Of a stretch of 64,000 nt of DNA, positions 1 through 9,758 are shown in pieces; the first letter of the stretch is position 1, and each line of letters starts with the position of its first letter. The notes beneath the pieces were generated by a model. It saw only the letters and a list, made by a program, of their open reading frames with translations. It made no database searches and was not told the origin of the DNA. Both the position numbers and the translations under genes were made by a program. The stretch covers positions 17,422-81,421 of the forward strand of contig JAPLES010000084.1 of assembly GCA_026391075.1 (NCBI GenBank), given 5' to 3'. This stretch comes from Bacteroidota bacterium. Lineage in GTDB: Bacteria; Bacteroidota; Bacteroidia; Chitinophagales; LD1.

Positions 1-335
1 GCAATGCCCGATGAATGCGGAAATGAATTGGTGGAATGAATAAGCAAACCATATTCATTTAGCAATAGAAAATCATTTCTGATGCTCTCAAAGAACTTGA
101 GCATTTTCAACTGAAACGCCATGTTGGCTTTTCCATCGAAATAAAAACGCAGCTCAATGTCTTTACCTTTTTTTTCTTTTTCAAGAAGCGAAACGTTCGT
201 TTCTGAATAACAGTTTTCTAAAGTAAAACTGATAGAAGGATTGGCAGGAATCTGAATGCCAGTTTTCTTTCCCCAATATTTTACCAGTGCAATGTTACTT
301 GGACTTCGCCAGGTAGTTTTTTCAAGTTCCTTCAT
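1..335 (-). CDS. mvaD: Diphosphomevalonate decarboxylase (MvaD), N-terminal part; gene continues off the left edge
   Basis: Manual translation of the complement from ATG at 335: MKELEKTTWRSPSNIALVKYWGKKTGIQIPANPSISFTLENCYSE...NSFPHSSGIA; the NIALVKYWGK motif is characteristic of MvaD. Not in the ORF track because it runs off the edge. Confidence 0.88.
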   Translation of the reverse strand, partial: MKELEKTTWRSPSNIALVKYWGKKTGIQIPANPSISFTLENCYSETNVSLLEKEKKGKDIELRFYFDGKANMAFQLKMLKFFESIRNDFLLLNEYGLLIHSTNSFPHSSGI

Positions 336-365
336 TTTTCAGAGTTTAAGTTTTATCAGTTGGTT

Positions 366-1316
366 TTAAAGAATCATTTCTTCCCAACTTAAAATAGTAT
401 CCATGTTTTTTTGTGCCATGTAATAATTCAAATCCTTTCTCGATTCGGTATTGGTAAGCATTACAAAATCTCCGCCCCATGCACCAAGAGATTTTACGCT
501 TCCCCAATAATCATCAAACAAACGGTCTTTCACTTTTATCATTTTTAGTTGCGAGCCAACCAAAGTTTCGTGCTCGTTTATTACTTCTTCAAACGCACTC
601 AACTCTGTTGCTTTCCAAAGTAAATTTGTGAGCCGACTAATTTCATTTACTGCATCTGTTTTGTTTTGTAGTTGTTGCTTGTAATACTTTATAGCATCGG
701 GTGAAGATTGCTTTTTACCGAGGTGTGCGAAATAAATTTTATCGGCAAAATGGGGTTTCCAATTTAGTTTTATGGAATAACTATTATCATCAACAAGCGA
801 ATAAAGAATTGCAGAATCACTCTCGGCACAAGCCACATCGTAACCCGAACCTCCAATAGATTTTTGCAACAAATCATACGCATTCACATTTGCCCATTGA
901 GACAAGCAATAAATTAAAGTTGAACTGGAGCCAAGCCCCCAGTTGTTCGGAAATTCAAGTGAAGTTTCAACAGCCACGTCCTGTTTGCTGGTTAGAAAAT
1001 CAGGATTCAATGCGCGCGCTTGATTCAACATAATAGATAAATCCTTTGCGGCTGCTGTTGAATCATTATGGCAGGCAAAATTTTCTTTGTCAAAGGTAAA
1101 TTGCAACCAAGGTTGTTTCTTGCTATTGAGTGCAACCCAATACAACAAACCTTCCGAAGAACTGAACTCTTTTACCCGAAGATGCTGACCAAATTTTGTT
1201 GGCAGCGCGAGTGCCAACGCTCCATCTAACACAAAATATTCTCCCGTAATCATGACTTTGCCATGACCGTAAAAATGTTGATTGGTGGAAGATGAATTGC
1301 TCATTGCGGGCGGCAA
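366..1316 (-). CDS. GHMP kinase, GYDIA-type (putative mevalonate-pathway kinase)
   Basis: ORF with GHGKVMITGEYFVLDGALALALPT N-terminus, NNWGLGSSSTL GHMP motif and IGGSGYDVACAES (GYDIA-like) motif; next to mvaD. Start may be the internal Met about 12 nt downstream. Confidence 0.85.
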   Translation of the reverse strand: MPPAMSNSSSTNQHFYGHGKVMITGEYFVLDGALALALPTKFGQHLRVKEFSSSEGLLYWVALNSKKQPWLQFTFDKENFACHNDSTAAAKDLSIMLNQARALNPDFLTSKQDVAVETSLEFPNNWGLGSSSTLIYCLSQWANVNAYDLLQKSIGGSGYDVACAESDSAILYSLVDDNSYSIKLNWKPHFADKIYFAHLGKKQSSPDAIKYYKQQLQNKTDAVNEISRLTNLLWKATELSAFEEVINEHETLVGSQLKMIKVKDRLFDDYWGSVKSLGAWGGDFVMLTNTESRKDLNYYMAQKNMDTILSWEEMIL

Positions 1317-1351
1317 GTTTAATGAAAAACTATTGCCGATGAGTAAACAAA

Positions 1352-1834
1352 CTAATAAGGAAGGCTCAGGAATTTTTCCTGCATTTTTTTTACCACCACT
1401 TTATCAATTGGCAACGTGATATCTGTTTCTTCATCCAGTTTATAAAGACTCACCCATCGAAACGATTCTGCTTCTTTTCCGCGCTCCACTTCAAAATCAA
1501 ATTTGCGTTGTGAGGTTTTAATTTGATTCCAGTTTTCAGATTCAACGAGGTAATAAATGCTGATGATTTGGCTTTCTGCTTCAATATCGAAAAACGATTG
1601 TACGAAAAAGTCGGTGGTATAAAAATGTTCCTTCACAATCACATCAATTCCGGTTTCTTCTTTGAATTCGCGTTTGATGCAATCCAGCGTTCCTTCACCC
1701 AGTTCTAAACCTCCACCTGGAAATTTAGTGGCGAGCATGCCATTAATGAATGCCTCATCGGCAAGTAAAACTTCGTGCAATTCGTTGATGAGAATTCCAT
1801 AAACACGAACGTTAAAGCGTTTGAGATTTTTCAT
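1352..1834 (-). CDS. NUDIX hydrolase
   Basis: Nudix box GGGLELGEGTLDCIKREFKEETGI. Confidence 0.88.
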   Translation of the reverse strand: MKNLKRFNVRVYGILINELHEVLLADEAFINGMLATKFPGGGLELGEGTLDCIKREFKEETGIDVIVKEHFYTTDFFVQSFFDIEAESQIISIYYLVESENWNQIKTSQRKFDFEVERGKEAESFRWVSLYKLDEETDITLPIDKVVVKKMQEKFLSLPY

Positions 1835-1839
1835 GTGCG

Positions 1840-3564
1840 TTATTTAACAACAGAGATATTTTTCCGGAATATCCCTTCGGTTGTTTTTAGCTGAAACAGA
1901 TAGTTTCCTTGCGCAAGAGAACCCACATCTAATTTCATTTCGCTGGCAATAAAGTTTTCTCGCTTCACTATTTCACCAATCGAATTGATTAGAGAAACTT
2001 CAGCACTCGTAGCTTCATTTGCTTTTATGGTCAACAAATCATTTACAGGATTTGGATAGATATCGAAATTGTTTTTGTTCAATTCTGCAATTGATGTTGG
2101 TTGCGAAATACAAATAGTGTCCATATGCACACAGTCAAGCGAATCGGAAACTGTCAACCAATAACAACCCGCATCAAGTTGATTTGGATTTTGAATTTGC
2201 CCACCGGGAATACTTCCCACCTGCGAAAAATATGGCGGACCTACACCTCCTGTTGCAGTAAAAGAAATTGTTCCATCATTACCTCCGTTAGTTGTTACGT
2301 TGGTGAACGAAGTAGTAACAACCAATTGAGCATTTTGAGTTATCACATAATTTTGTGTAGCACTGCAACCATTGTTATCGGTCACAGTTATCGAATTATT
2401 TCCCGCGCAAAGATTTGTATTGCTTCCTGAACTCCATAAAATATTATAAGGCGAAACTCCGCCTGTTACATTGGCAGTAATTGAACCTGTGCAAAAACCA
2501 AAGCAATCAATATTTACTTGTGTGCTTGTAATTGAAATTGAATCGGGTTGTGTAATAGTGAAATCGTAAACTCTAGTGCAATTGTGCCCATCAACAATTG
2601 TTACAGAATAAGTACCTGCACATAAACCAGAAATATTTCCTGTATTGTTTCCGGTATTCCAATCGTAATTGTATGGGCCAGTTCCACCTGAAACAGTCAA
2701 TGAAATTGAACCGTTACAACTTCCATAGCAAAAAACATTTGTAATGCTCGCTGTTGCTGTAATTTGTGTTGCCGCTAAAACAGTATCACATTTGGAAACC
2801 GTTTGAGAATTACCATCTGTTACTGTAACACAATAAACTCCCGGATTGAGATTGCAGATTTGGCTGGTGTTAGCTCCGTTATCCCAAGAATAAACATATG
2901 GACCGGTTCCACCTGTTGTAAGAGCATTAACACAGCCGTCATTTGCACCAAAACATTGTTCGTTTTGTGTAGTAAATGTAACTGTTGGAGGTGTAACTAC
3001 TCCAGCTGCATCTTTCACAACCAACGAATCGAAATCAAAAAAGCAATCAATGGTTGAAGTATTGCCGCGCATAACTTTGATTTTTATATTGCCTGGGTTA
3101 CCCGCAAAAATTGTTGGAAGTGCGTAGATCTTTTTAATAAAGGAAGTGCTTGCCACATGATTACTCATGTCAATAGTTGCGAGCAACTGATATGCTCCAA
3201 CTTGTTGATTGCCTCCATAAATTTCAATTTTATCGCCACTCATTAAAGTAGTAGCAGTAGCCGGATACAACGAAGCATCGCAAATGCGATAGTAGAAACT
3301 TACTTCGCTGGTGAGTGTTACCGGACCCACCAAAGGCGAAACAGTTGAATCGCCATGATTGAATTGGTTGATAGGAGAAATCAATCCTTTGCTTCCTGCA
3401 AAACCGTGCGTTCCATATACACTCATATCACTCATGTATCCGCCTTGTGTACCGAGCGTGGTAAAATTACTGTACGTTTCAAAGGCATCAACAAACGGAT
3501 AAGTTTGCGCAACTACAACTGAAGTTATGAGCGCAAAGAAAAATAAGTGAAGAATTTTTTTCAT
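1840..3564 (-). CDS. Secreted SprB-repeat protein with T9SS type A sorting domain
   Basis: Signal peptide MKKILHLFFFALITSVVVAQ; about four SprB-like repeats (CFGANDGCVNALTTGGTGPYVYSWDNG...); C-term FDIYPNPVNDLLTIKANE...GNYLFQLKTTEGIFRKNISVVK. Start moved to 3564 from ORF start 3600 (signal peptide). Confidence 0.85.
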   Translation of the reverse strand: MKKILHLFFFALITSVVVAQTYPFVDAFETYSNFTTLGTQGGYMSDMSVYGTHGFAGSKGLISPINQFNHGDSTVSPLVGPVTLTSEVSFYYRICDASLYPATATTLMSGDKIEIYGGNQQVGAYQLLATIDMSNHVASTSFIKKIYALPTIFAGNPGNIKIKVMRGNTSTIDCFFDFDSLVVKDAAGVVTPPTVTFTTQNEQCFGANDGCVNALTTGGTGPYVYSWDNGANTSQICNLNPGVYCVTVTDGNSQTVSKCDTVLAATQITATASITNVFCYGSCNGSISLTVSGGTGPYNYDWNTGNNTGNISGLCAGTYSVTIVDGHNCTRVYDFTITQPDSISITSTQVNIDCFGFCTGSITANVTGGVSPYNILWSSGSNTNLCAGNNSITVTDNNGCSATQNYVITQNAQLVVTTSFTNVTTNGGNDGTISFTATGGVGPPYFSQVGSIPGGQIQNPNQLDAGCYWLTVSDSLDCVHMDTICISQPTSIAELNKNNFDIYPNPVNDLLTIKANEATSAEVSLINSIGEIVKRENFIASEMKLDVGSLAQGNYLFQLKTTEGIFRKNISVVK

Positions 3565-3615
3565 GATTGGTGATTTGGGTAAAGGTAAAAAGCTATTCAA
3601 ATTTTTCAGAGCAAT

Positions 3616-3679
3616 ATGTCATCTTGAGCTTGTCGAAGGATTGTATTTTGAATACGCTTCGACAAGCTCAGCGTGACAT
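3616..3679. repeat. Dispersed inverted-repeat element (TGTCATCTTGAGCTTGTCGAAG ... CTTCGACAAGCTCAGCGTGACA)
   Basis: Near-perfect inverted arms visible; second copy at 37155-37207 with inverted topology. Confidence 0.85.
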
Positions 3680-3683
3680 CTTT

Positions 3684-4553
3684 TTATATCAAATGCTTTT
3701 CAGCATGATAACTACTGCGCACCATAGGCCCGCTTTCTACATAGCGGAAACCTTTTGACAGCGCCACTTCTTTATAAAACTTAAATTCTTCGGGTGTAAC
3801 ATAACGAGCCACTTCAAGATGTTTGCGCGTGGGTTGTAAATATTGACCGAGTGTGAGAATATCCACCTTCGAATTTCTCAAATCGTCAAATGCTTCAAAA
3901 AGTTCTTCTTCAGTTTCGCCTAAGCCTAGCATGATTCCGCTTTTGGTTCTTTCAATTCCGCCCACTTTTAAGTGCAGCAAAACTTCGAGACTACGCTCGT
4001 ACTTTGCCTGCACGCGTACTTCGCGTGTGAGTCGTTTTACCGTTTCCAAATTATGCGAAACCACTTCGGGTTTTACATCAATAATGCGTTGAATATTTTC
4101 GGCAATGCCTTTGAAATCGGGAATTAAAGTTTCGAGTGTAACACCGGGGTTATGTCTGCGAATTGCACGAATAGTTGCTGCCCAAATTTTAGAACCGCCA
4201 TCGAGCAAATCATCTCGGTCAACAGAAGTAATGACTACATGTTTCAATCCCATCAACTTCACCGATTCGGCCACACGAATGGGTTCAGTAATATCAACCA
4301 CTTCCGGATTTCCGGTTTCCACACTGCAAAACATACATGAGCGCGTGCAGGTGTTGCCAAGAATCATCAGCGTAGCCGTGCCTGCTCCCCAGCATTCTGT
4401 TTGGTTAGGACATTTGCCGCTCTCACAAATAGTGTGCAATTTGTGTTGTTCCACATTTTGTTTCACTTCACTAAATTCTTTTCCCGATGGCAATTTTATT
4501 TTTAGCCATTCAGGTTTGCTGATTCGTGATTTGTTGACAGTAGTTTCTGACAT
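3684..4553 (-). CDS. lipA: Lipoyl synthase
   Basis: Radical [13 protein letters not shown] plus N-terminal [13 protein letters not shown] cysteine motif, [14 protein letters not shown]-term. Start at MSETTVNK (4553). Confidence 0.95.
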   Translation of the reverse strand: MSETTVNKSRISKPEWLKIKLPSGKEFSEVKQNVEQHKLHTICESGKCPNQTECWGAGTATLMILGNTCTRSCMFCSVETGNPEVVDITEPIRVAESVKLMGLKHVVITSVDRDDLLDGGSKIWAATIRAIRRHNPGVTLETLIPDFKGIAENIQRIIDVKPEVVSHNLETVKRLTREVRVQAKYERSLEVLLHLKVGGIERTKSGIMLGLGETEEELFEAFDDLRNSKVDILTLGQYLQPTRKHLEVARYVTPEEFKFYKEVALSKGFRYVESGPMVRSSYHAEKHLI

Positions 4554-4717
4554 GCGCGCAAACATAAACATTCAGTAGAAATGGATTTGGTGATTCATCA
4601 AACTATCCATAATTCCAATATTGTAATACCTGATTCTTAAACTTTCAAAACTAAGTTTGCAATACCTTGCATACTATTTTCACAACAGTATTTTCGCCAT
4701 CAATAATAAATGCGCTA

Positions 4718-5182
4718 ATGAAGAACATTCAAACGTGGTTAAATGAGTACGGAGAGAGTCACCAAAATTCTACCAACAAAGCAATTCACTGGATTTGTGT
4801 TCCACTTATATTTTTCAGTATTACTGGTTTGCTTTACAGTATTGAACTTCCGTTTACCATTGATGGAACTATGAAATTTAATTTGGCGATGCTCGTGTTA
4901 GCAGCCTTAACGGTTTATTATTTTTTCCTTTCTCGCACCCTTTGGATTGGCATGTTGTTCTTCTCTGTAATTTGCATGATAGGCTGTTACCAGATAGAGC
5001 TAGCGGGCTTACCACTTTGGTTAATATCTATCATCATTTTTGTGCTCGCATGGATTGGTCAATTTTACGGTCACCATGTAGAAGGCAAAAAACCTTCGTT
5101 CGCTAAAGACTTGCAATATCTATTAATAGGACCAGCATGGCTTATGAGTTTTATCTACAAAAAAATTGGAATCAACTATTGA
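4718..5182 (+). CDS. Mpo1-like / DUF962 family membrane protein
   Basis: MKNIQTWLNEYGESHQNSTNKAIHWICVPLIFFSITGLLYS; GQFYGHHVEGKKPSF motif typical of the family. Confidence 0.82.
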   Translation: MKNIQTWLNEYGESHQNSTNKAIHWICVPLIFFSITGLLYSIELPFTIDGTMKFNLAMLVLAALTVYYFFLSRTLWIGMLFFSVICMIGCYQIELAGLPLWLISIIIFVLAWIGQFYGHHVEGKKPSFAKDLQYLLIGPAWLMSFIYKKIGINY

Positions 5183-5219
5183 TTCATCATCCTCCATTTC
5201 ATTCTTAAATAAATATACC

Positions 5220-6089
5220 ATGAACAGAAAAAATCTCCTTGTCATTCTTGCAATTGCAACAGCTGTTTGTTTTTCGGCAATGAAAAAACCTGAAAGCCAA
5301 ACAAGAATTATTGTCAACAAAATGCTTAAGGCAATTGATGAACATAAAGGTTGCACGTATACCATGCGCAGCGAAGAAAGATTAGTGAATATGAAAGCCG
5401 GTTTTCGCGGTGGCGAAATTTTTACCAAGATAAATGTAAGCCCGCGTAAAACGTACATGAAAATGACTACTGACCCAAATATGGGAACGGAAATTTTATT
5501 TGTTAAGGGAGAAAGAGACAATAAAGCATTAGTGAATCCTGGTAGGTTTTTGCCTACCTTGAAATTAAATCCGTTCAGCAGTTTATTGACGAAAGATCAA
5601 CACCATACCATGATGTCAGCCGGGTTTACTTTTGTAAGTAAAATAGTAACCGCTGGAGTGAAGAAGGCAGATGAGCAACAAAAATTTGATGAAGTATTTA
5701 AATACATAGGTGATGTTACCTGGCAAGGGAAAAGTTGCTACAAGTTAGTGATTGAAGATCCTACTTACACTTTTACTACTTACAAAGCTGCGAAAGGAGA
5801 AAACATGTTTACTGTGGCCGCAAAACTTTTGGTGCCTGAATACAGCATGGTTGAATGGGACGGTGTAAGAAATTTTGAAGAAGACCTTGGCGGCAAAACA
5901 TTGAAAGTGCCATCTACTTACGCGAAGAAGACCATCATGTACATTGACAAAGAAAACAACTTTCCTATTTATCAGGAGTGCAGTGATGATAAAGGAATTT
6001 TTGAGCGTTACTCGTTCTTCAATTTAGTAGTTAATCCTGCTTTTAAAGCCGATGAATTTACCGATGGCTTCAAGGATTATAACTTCTAA
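5220..6089 (+). CDS. DUF1571-like secreted protein
   Basis: Signal peptide MNRKNLLVILAIATAVCFSA; KGCTYTMRSEERL...KTYMKM...ILFVKGERDNKALVNPGRFLPTLKLNP pattern. Confidence 0.65.
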   Translation: MNRKNLLVILAIATAVCFSAMKKPESQTRIIVNKMLKAIDEHKGCTYTMRSEERLVNMKAGFRGGEIFTKINVSPRKTYMKMTTDPNMGTEILFVKGERDNKALVNPGRFLPTLKLNPFSSLLTKDQHHTMMSAGFTFVSKIVTAGVKKADEQQKFDEVFKYIGDVTWQGKSCYKLVIEDPTYTFTTYKAAKGENMFTVAAKLLVPEYSMVEWDGVRNFEEDLGGKTLKVPSTYAKKTIMYIDKENNFPIYQECSDDKGIFERYSFFNLVVNPAFKADEFTDGFKDYNF

Positions 6090-6093
6090 AAGT

Positions 6094-8625
6094 CTATTTC
6101 ACTAACGTCAAATTTCCTGCCCTTGAATTTTTCTTTCCATCGTGGAAAGAATATTCGGCATACCAAACATAAACGCTGAGCGGTTGTGGCTTATTGTTGA
6201 ATGTTCCATCCCAACCTTCGTTTACATCGCTTGTTTCAAAAACTAATTCGCCCCAGCGGTTGTAAATGCGCAAATTGTATTTCACTAAATCTAAAGAATA
6301 CTTCGCGCGGAAAACATCATTCACCCCATCAGCATTAGGAGAAAATGCACTGGGGAAATTGATGTACGAATCGCAATTAAAAGAAAGAACAACGGTATCA
6401 GCACTACTGCAGCCGAAAGAATTTGTAACAGTTACAGAATATTCTCCTACATCTTTTACAGGGAAAATAGGAATAGTGCTACCGCTTTGCCATTGATAAG
6501 TGGAGTAGTTTCCAGCATTAAGAATAAAGTTTGGCGGCAAACAGAAACTTGAATCAGCACCGAGATTTGGCTTGACAATGCTTCCGAAATTTCCAACCAG
6601 AATATTTGTATCGGCACTGCAACCCGAAGCATCGGTTATATGCACAAAGTAATTTGCCGAATCGAGTTGTGTTATGAAAGCAGCGTCAGGAGCAAGTGGA
6701 TTCCAAATGAAATGATAAGGTGAAGTGCCTGTGAGAATATTGATTTGCACAGTTCCCTTTCCCTCTAAGCACGAATCAGGAATGGAAAGCAAATTGAAAG
6801 TAATAGATTGTGATTGCTGAACTGCAACCGAATTATTTATGTTGCAATTATTCGCATCGGTTATAGTGAACGAATAATTTCCCCCGCCAATATTCACCAG
6901 GCTGTCATTGGTAGTTCCATCGTTCCACAAATAACTATAAGGAGAAACTCCTCCGCTTGTGTTCAAATGAATGGAGCCGTTGCTTAACCCGCAAGTAGCA
7001 TCTATCACCGAAAAATTTGAAAATAATTGTGGCGGTTGATTGATGGTTAACGATGCCGTTGCAAGGCAATTAGTAGAGTCAGCAATTTGAATGGTATAAA
7101 TTCCTGCGGCAACATTTGTAATTGCATTTGTAGTTCCACCACTTGGTGCCCACGAATATTGATAAGGCAAAATGCCTCCAGTTACATTGATACTTGCGCT
7201 TCCATCTGTTGCACCAAAACAACTTGCATCAATTAGAAATGTGAAAGAAATATTCATTGATGTTACATTCGAAACAACAGTTTGTACAACATCAACACAG
7301 CCTTTCGAATCAGTAATAGTTACTGAATAGTTTCCTGAAAAAAGATTATTCAATTGATTTAGTCCACTCATTCCGTTTGACCATAAATATTGATATGGAA
7401 AAGTTCCTCCGCTTTCATTCAACACCACCGAACCTTTACCACTATTACATGAATCGGGAACTGAAATAATTGAATTGCTAAGGGTATTTGGTTCATTCAC
7501 ATTCACCGTAAAACTTGCAGGGCATGAATTAGGTTGGCTTACCGTTACAGTGTAAGAACCAGCTATTAGATTAAAGGCAGTATCAGATGTTTGTGCAGGT
7601 GTGGTGCTCCAGAAATAAGTAAAAGGACCTCCTCCCGTTGTAGAAAACACAAACGCTTTTCCATTATTGCCTCCGTTGCAATTCACATTGACTGCTGAAA
7701 GAATTGCATTGGTTACTACAACTTGTTTTGTAATTGAGGCAGGCGGATTACATGGTCCACTTACCGAAAAAGTAACATTGTAATTACCAGGCGATGAAAA
7801 TGTGTGAAGAGCATTCGGACCGCTGGCATTTGTTCCGTCATCAAAATTCCATTGTAAATTATCAGGACATAGCGAAGTAATTCCATTGAACAATAATGAA
7901 TTTCCATTGCAGGTAAAATCAAAGTCGGCATCGTTAGCGGGTGCTTCGCTTATGTTTATATTATCGAAAGCAATGCCGTCATAATTATTGCAAGTGGTTC
8001 CCGCGCCAAAGGTGAAACGAAAAATAACGTTCGGTTCTCCTGCTAAACTTTGCATACAATGTTTTGCGGTTACCCAAGCGCTACTCCCGCTTCCACCCTG
8101 ACAACTTCCTGAAGTGGGTTGAATATTTCCTGACCAACCTTCTTTTACAGTAGCAAGTCCAGTAAGATTGGTAATGCTAAACGAGTTAAACCAATTTGTG
8201 TTCATGCAATCGACTGCATCATTTGCACTACCTACGTTTGTCCAAGTAATTCCACCATCAAGTGAATATTGAAGATTAGTGCCGTCATAAGTTTTTTCGC
8301 TTTCCCAAAAAATTTTGAACGAAATGAAAGGATGCTGAAGCGTAGTAAAATCAAAACATGGACTTTTTACAAACGAGCGTTCACCAGCGCTATAAGCAAG
8401 CGAAGCGAGTCCACCGGTTATCCAACATTTAACTCCACTTCCTGCCGAATTAATTACAGCTTTTGCAGGTGAGCCCCAAGCCCAATCAACCCCTACACTT
8501 CCACCGCTTGCCCAACCGCCTGTGCTCGATTCAAAATCTTCTGCATACGGAAACGCATTGATGCACTGTGCATTTAACAACACCGAACAATGAACTGCAA
8601 ATAGAAAAACAAGTATGCGCTTCAT
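6094..8625 (-). CDS. Secreted SprB-repeat protein with gliding-motility/T9SS type B C-terminal domain
   Basis: Signal peptide MKRILVFLFAVHCSVLLNAQ, PKD-like domain, about five SprB-like repeats, C-term INFPSAFSPNADGVNDVFRA...LRIYNRWGELVFETSDVNEGWDGTFNNKPQPLSVYVW. Confidence 0.87.
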   Translation of the reverse strand: MKRILVFLFAVHCSVLLNAQCINAFPYAEDFESSTGGWASGGSVGVDWAWGSPAKAVINSAGSGVKCWITGGLASLAYSAGERSFVKSPCFDFTTLQHPFISFKIFWESEKTYDGTNLQYSLDGGITWTNVGSANDAVDCMNTNWFNSFSITNLTGLATVKEGWSGNIQPTSGSCQGGSGSSAWVTAKHCMQSLAGEPNVIFRFTFGAGTTCNNYDGIAFDNINISEAPANDADFDFTCNGNSLLFNGITSLCPDNLQWNFDDGTNASGPNALHTFSSPGNYNVTFSVSGPCNPPASITKQVVVTNAILSAVNVNCNGGNNGKAFVFSTTGGGPFTYFWSTTPAQTSDTAFNLIAGSYTVTVSQPNSCPASFTVNVNEPNTLSNSIISVPDSCNSGKGSVVLNESGGTFPYQYLWSNGMSGLNQLNNLFSGNYSVTITDSKGCVDVVQTVVSNVTSMNISFTFLIDASCFGATDGSASINVTGGILPYQYSWAPSGGTTNAITNVAAGIYTIQIADSTNCLATASLTINQPPQLFSNFSVIDATCGLSNGSIHLNTSGGVSPYSYLWNDGTTNDSLVNIGGGNYSFTITDANNCNINNSVAVQQSQSITFNLLSIPDSCLEGKGTVQINILTGTSPYHFIWNPLAPDAAFITQLDSANYFVHITDASGCSADTNILVGNFGSIVKPNLGADSSFCLPPNFILNAGNYSTYQWQSGSTIPIFPVKDVGEYSVTVTNSFGCSSADTVVLSFNCDSYINFPSAFSPNADGVNDVFRAKYSLDLVKYNLRIYNRWGELVFETSDVNEGWDGTFNNKPQPLSVYVWYAEYSFHDGKKNSRAGNLTLVK

Positions 8626-8764
8626 AATTTTAAGAGCGCGCAAAGGAAATAAAAGTTGTTCAGCGGAATGTTAATAGAACGGCTGATGAAACTTGGCACA
8701 TCAGACAAATGTTTTGGATGATTACACCGACTTGTCTTTATTCGCGTTGCATAAAATTAGTTGC

Positions 8765-9736
8765 ATGAGAAAAATTAGATACCGAGAAGCATTGCGCGAA
8801 GCCATGAGTGAAGAAATGCGCAGAGACCCTTCTGTTTTTTTAATGGGCGAAGAAGTAGCAGAATATGATGGCGCATATAAAGTAAGTCAGGGAATGCTGG
8901 CAGAGTTTGGGGAGAAACGTGTGATTGATACACCTATTGCTGAATTGGGCTTTGCAGGAATTGCAGTGGGTGCGGCTATGAACGGCACCAAACCTATTGT
9001 AGAATTTATGACATGGAATTTTGCGATTCTGGCTTTCGACCAAATTATTAACGGTGCAGCAAAAATGCTTTCGATGAGTGCTGGTCAATTCGGTTGCCCC
9101 ATTGTTTTTAGAGGACCACAAGGAACCGCAGGACAATTAGGCGCGCAGCATTCGCAAATGTTGACCAACATGTTGGCTTCAGTTCCGGGACTGAAAGTAA
9201 TTTCGCCTTCAAATGCTTACGATGCAAAAGGACTTTTGAAATCTGCCATTCGCGATAACGACCCCGTAATGTTTATGGAAAGCGAAGTGATGTATTCAGA
9301 TATGGGTGAAGTGCCTGAAGAAGAATACCTGATTGAAATAGGCAAGTGTGATGTGAAGCGCGAAGGAAAAGATGTAACAATTGTTTCTTACAACAAGATG
9401 ATGAAGATTGCTTTACAGGCTGCAGAAGAACTGGCAAAAGAAAATATAAGTGCCGAAGTAATTGACTTAAGAACTATTCGTCCGCTCGATATTGAAACCA
9501 TTTTGCAATCGGTTAAAAAAACGAATCGTTTGGTGATTGTTGACGAAAGTTGGCCTTTCACTTCCGTAGCTTCTGAAATTACTTTTCAAGTTCAACGATA
9601 CGCTTTCGACTATCTCGATGCTCCCATTCGTAGAGTTTGCGGTACCGATACTTCGATGCACTATGCTCCAAACCTAATGGAACAATATCTGCCAAGCGTA
9701 AGTAAAGTGATGCAAGTAGTTAAAGCAGTTTTGTAA
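8765..9736 (+). CDS. pdhB: Pyruvate dehydrogenase E1 component, beta subunit
   Basis: MRKIRYREALREAMSEEMRRDPSVFLMGEEVAEYDGAYKVSQGML...; transketolase-family E1 beta. Start at 8765 preferred over 8693. Confidence 0.93.
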   Translation: MRKIRYREALREAMSEEMRRDPSVFLMGEEVAEYDGAYKVSQGMLAEFGEKRVIDTPIAELGFAGIAVGAAMNGTKPIVEFMTWNFAILAFDQIINGAAKMLSMSAGQFGCPIVFRGPQGTAGQLGAQHSQMLTNMLASVPGLKVISPSNAYDAKGLLKSAIRDNDPVMFMESEVMYSDMGEVPEEEYLIEIGKCDVKREGKDVTIVSYNKMMKIALQAAEELAKENISAEVIDLRTIRPLDIETILQSVKKTNRLVIVDESWPFTSVASEITFQVQRYAFDYLDAPIRRVCGTDTSMHYAPNLMEQYLPSVSKVMQVVKAVL

Positions 9737-9758
9737 AATCAATCAATCCCTACTATTC

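Noticed and set aside
3567-3758. 63-aa plus-strand ORF (VILSLSKDCILNTLRQAQRD)
   Set aside because: Translation of the dispersed CTTCGACAAGCTCAGC element; LSLSK/LRQAQ strings are a typical mis-annotation of this repeat.
4105-4578. 157-aa ORF opposite lipA, and similar long antisense ORFs (41738-42247, 35103-35429, 39562-39852, 23501-23830)
   Set aside because: Shadow ORFs within strongly supported genes; no motif or signal.
5123-5521. 132-aa minus-strand ORF overlapping the Mpo1-like/DUF1571 boundary
   Set aside because: Overlaps well-supported plus-strand genes; no recognisable domain.
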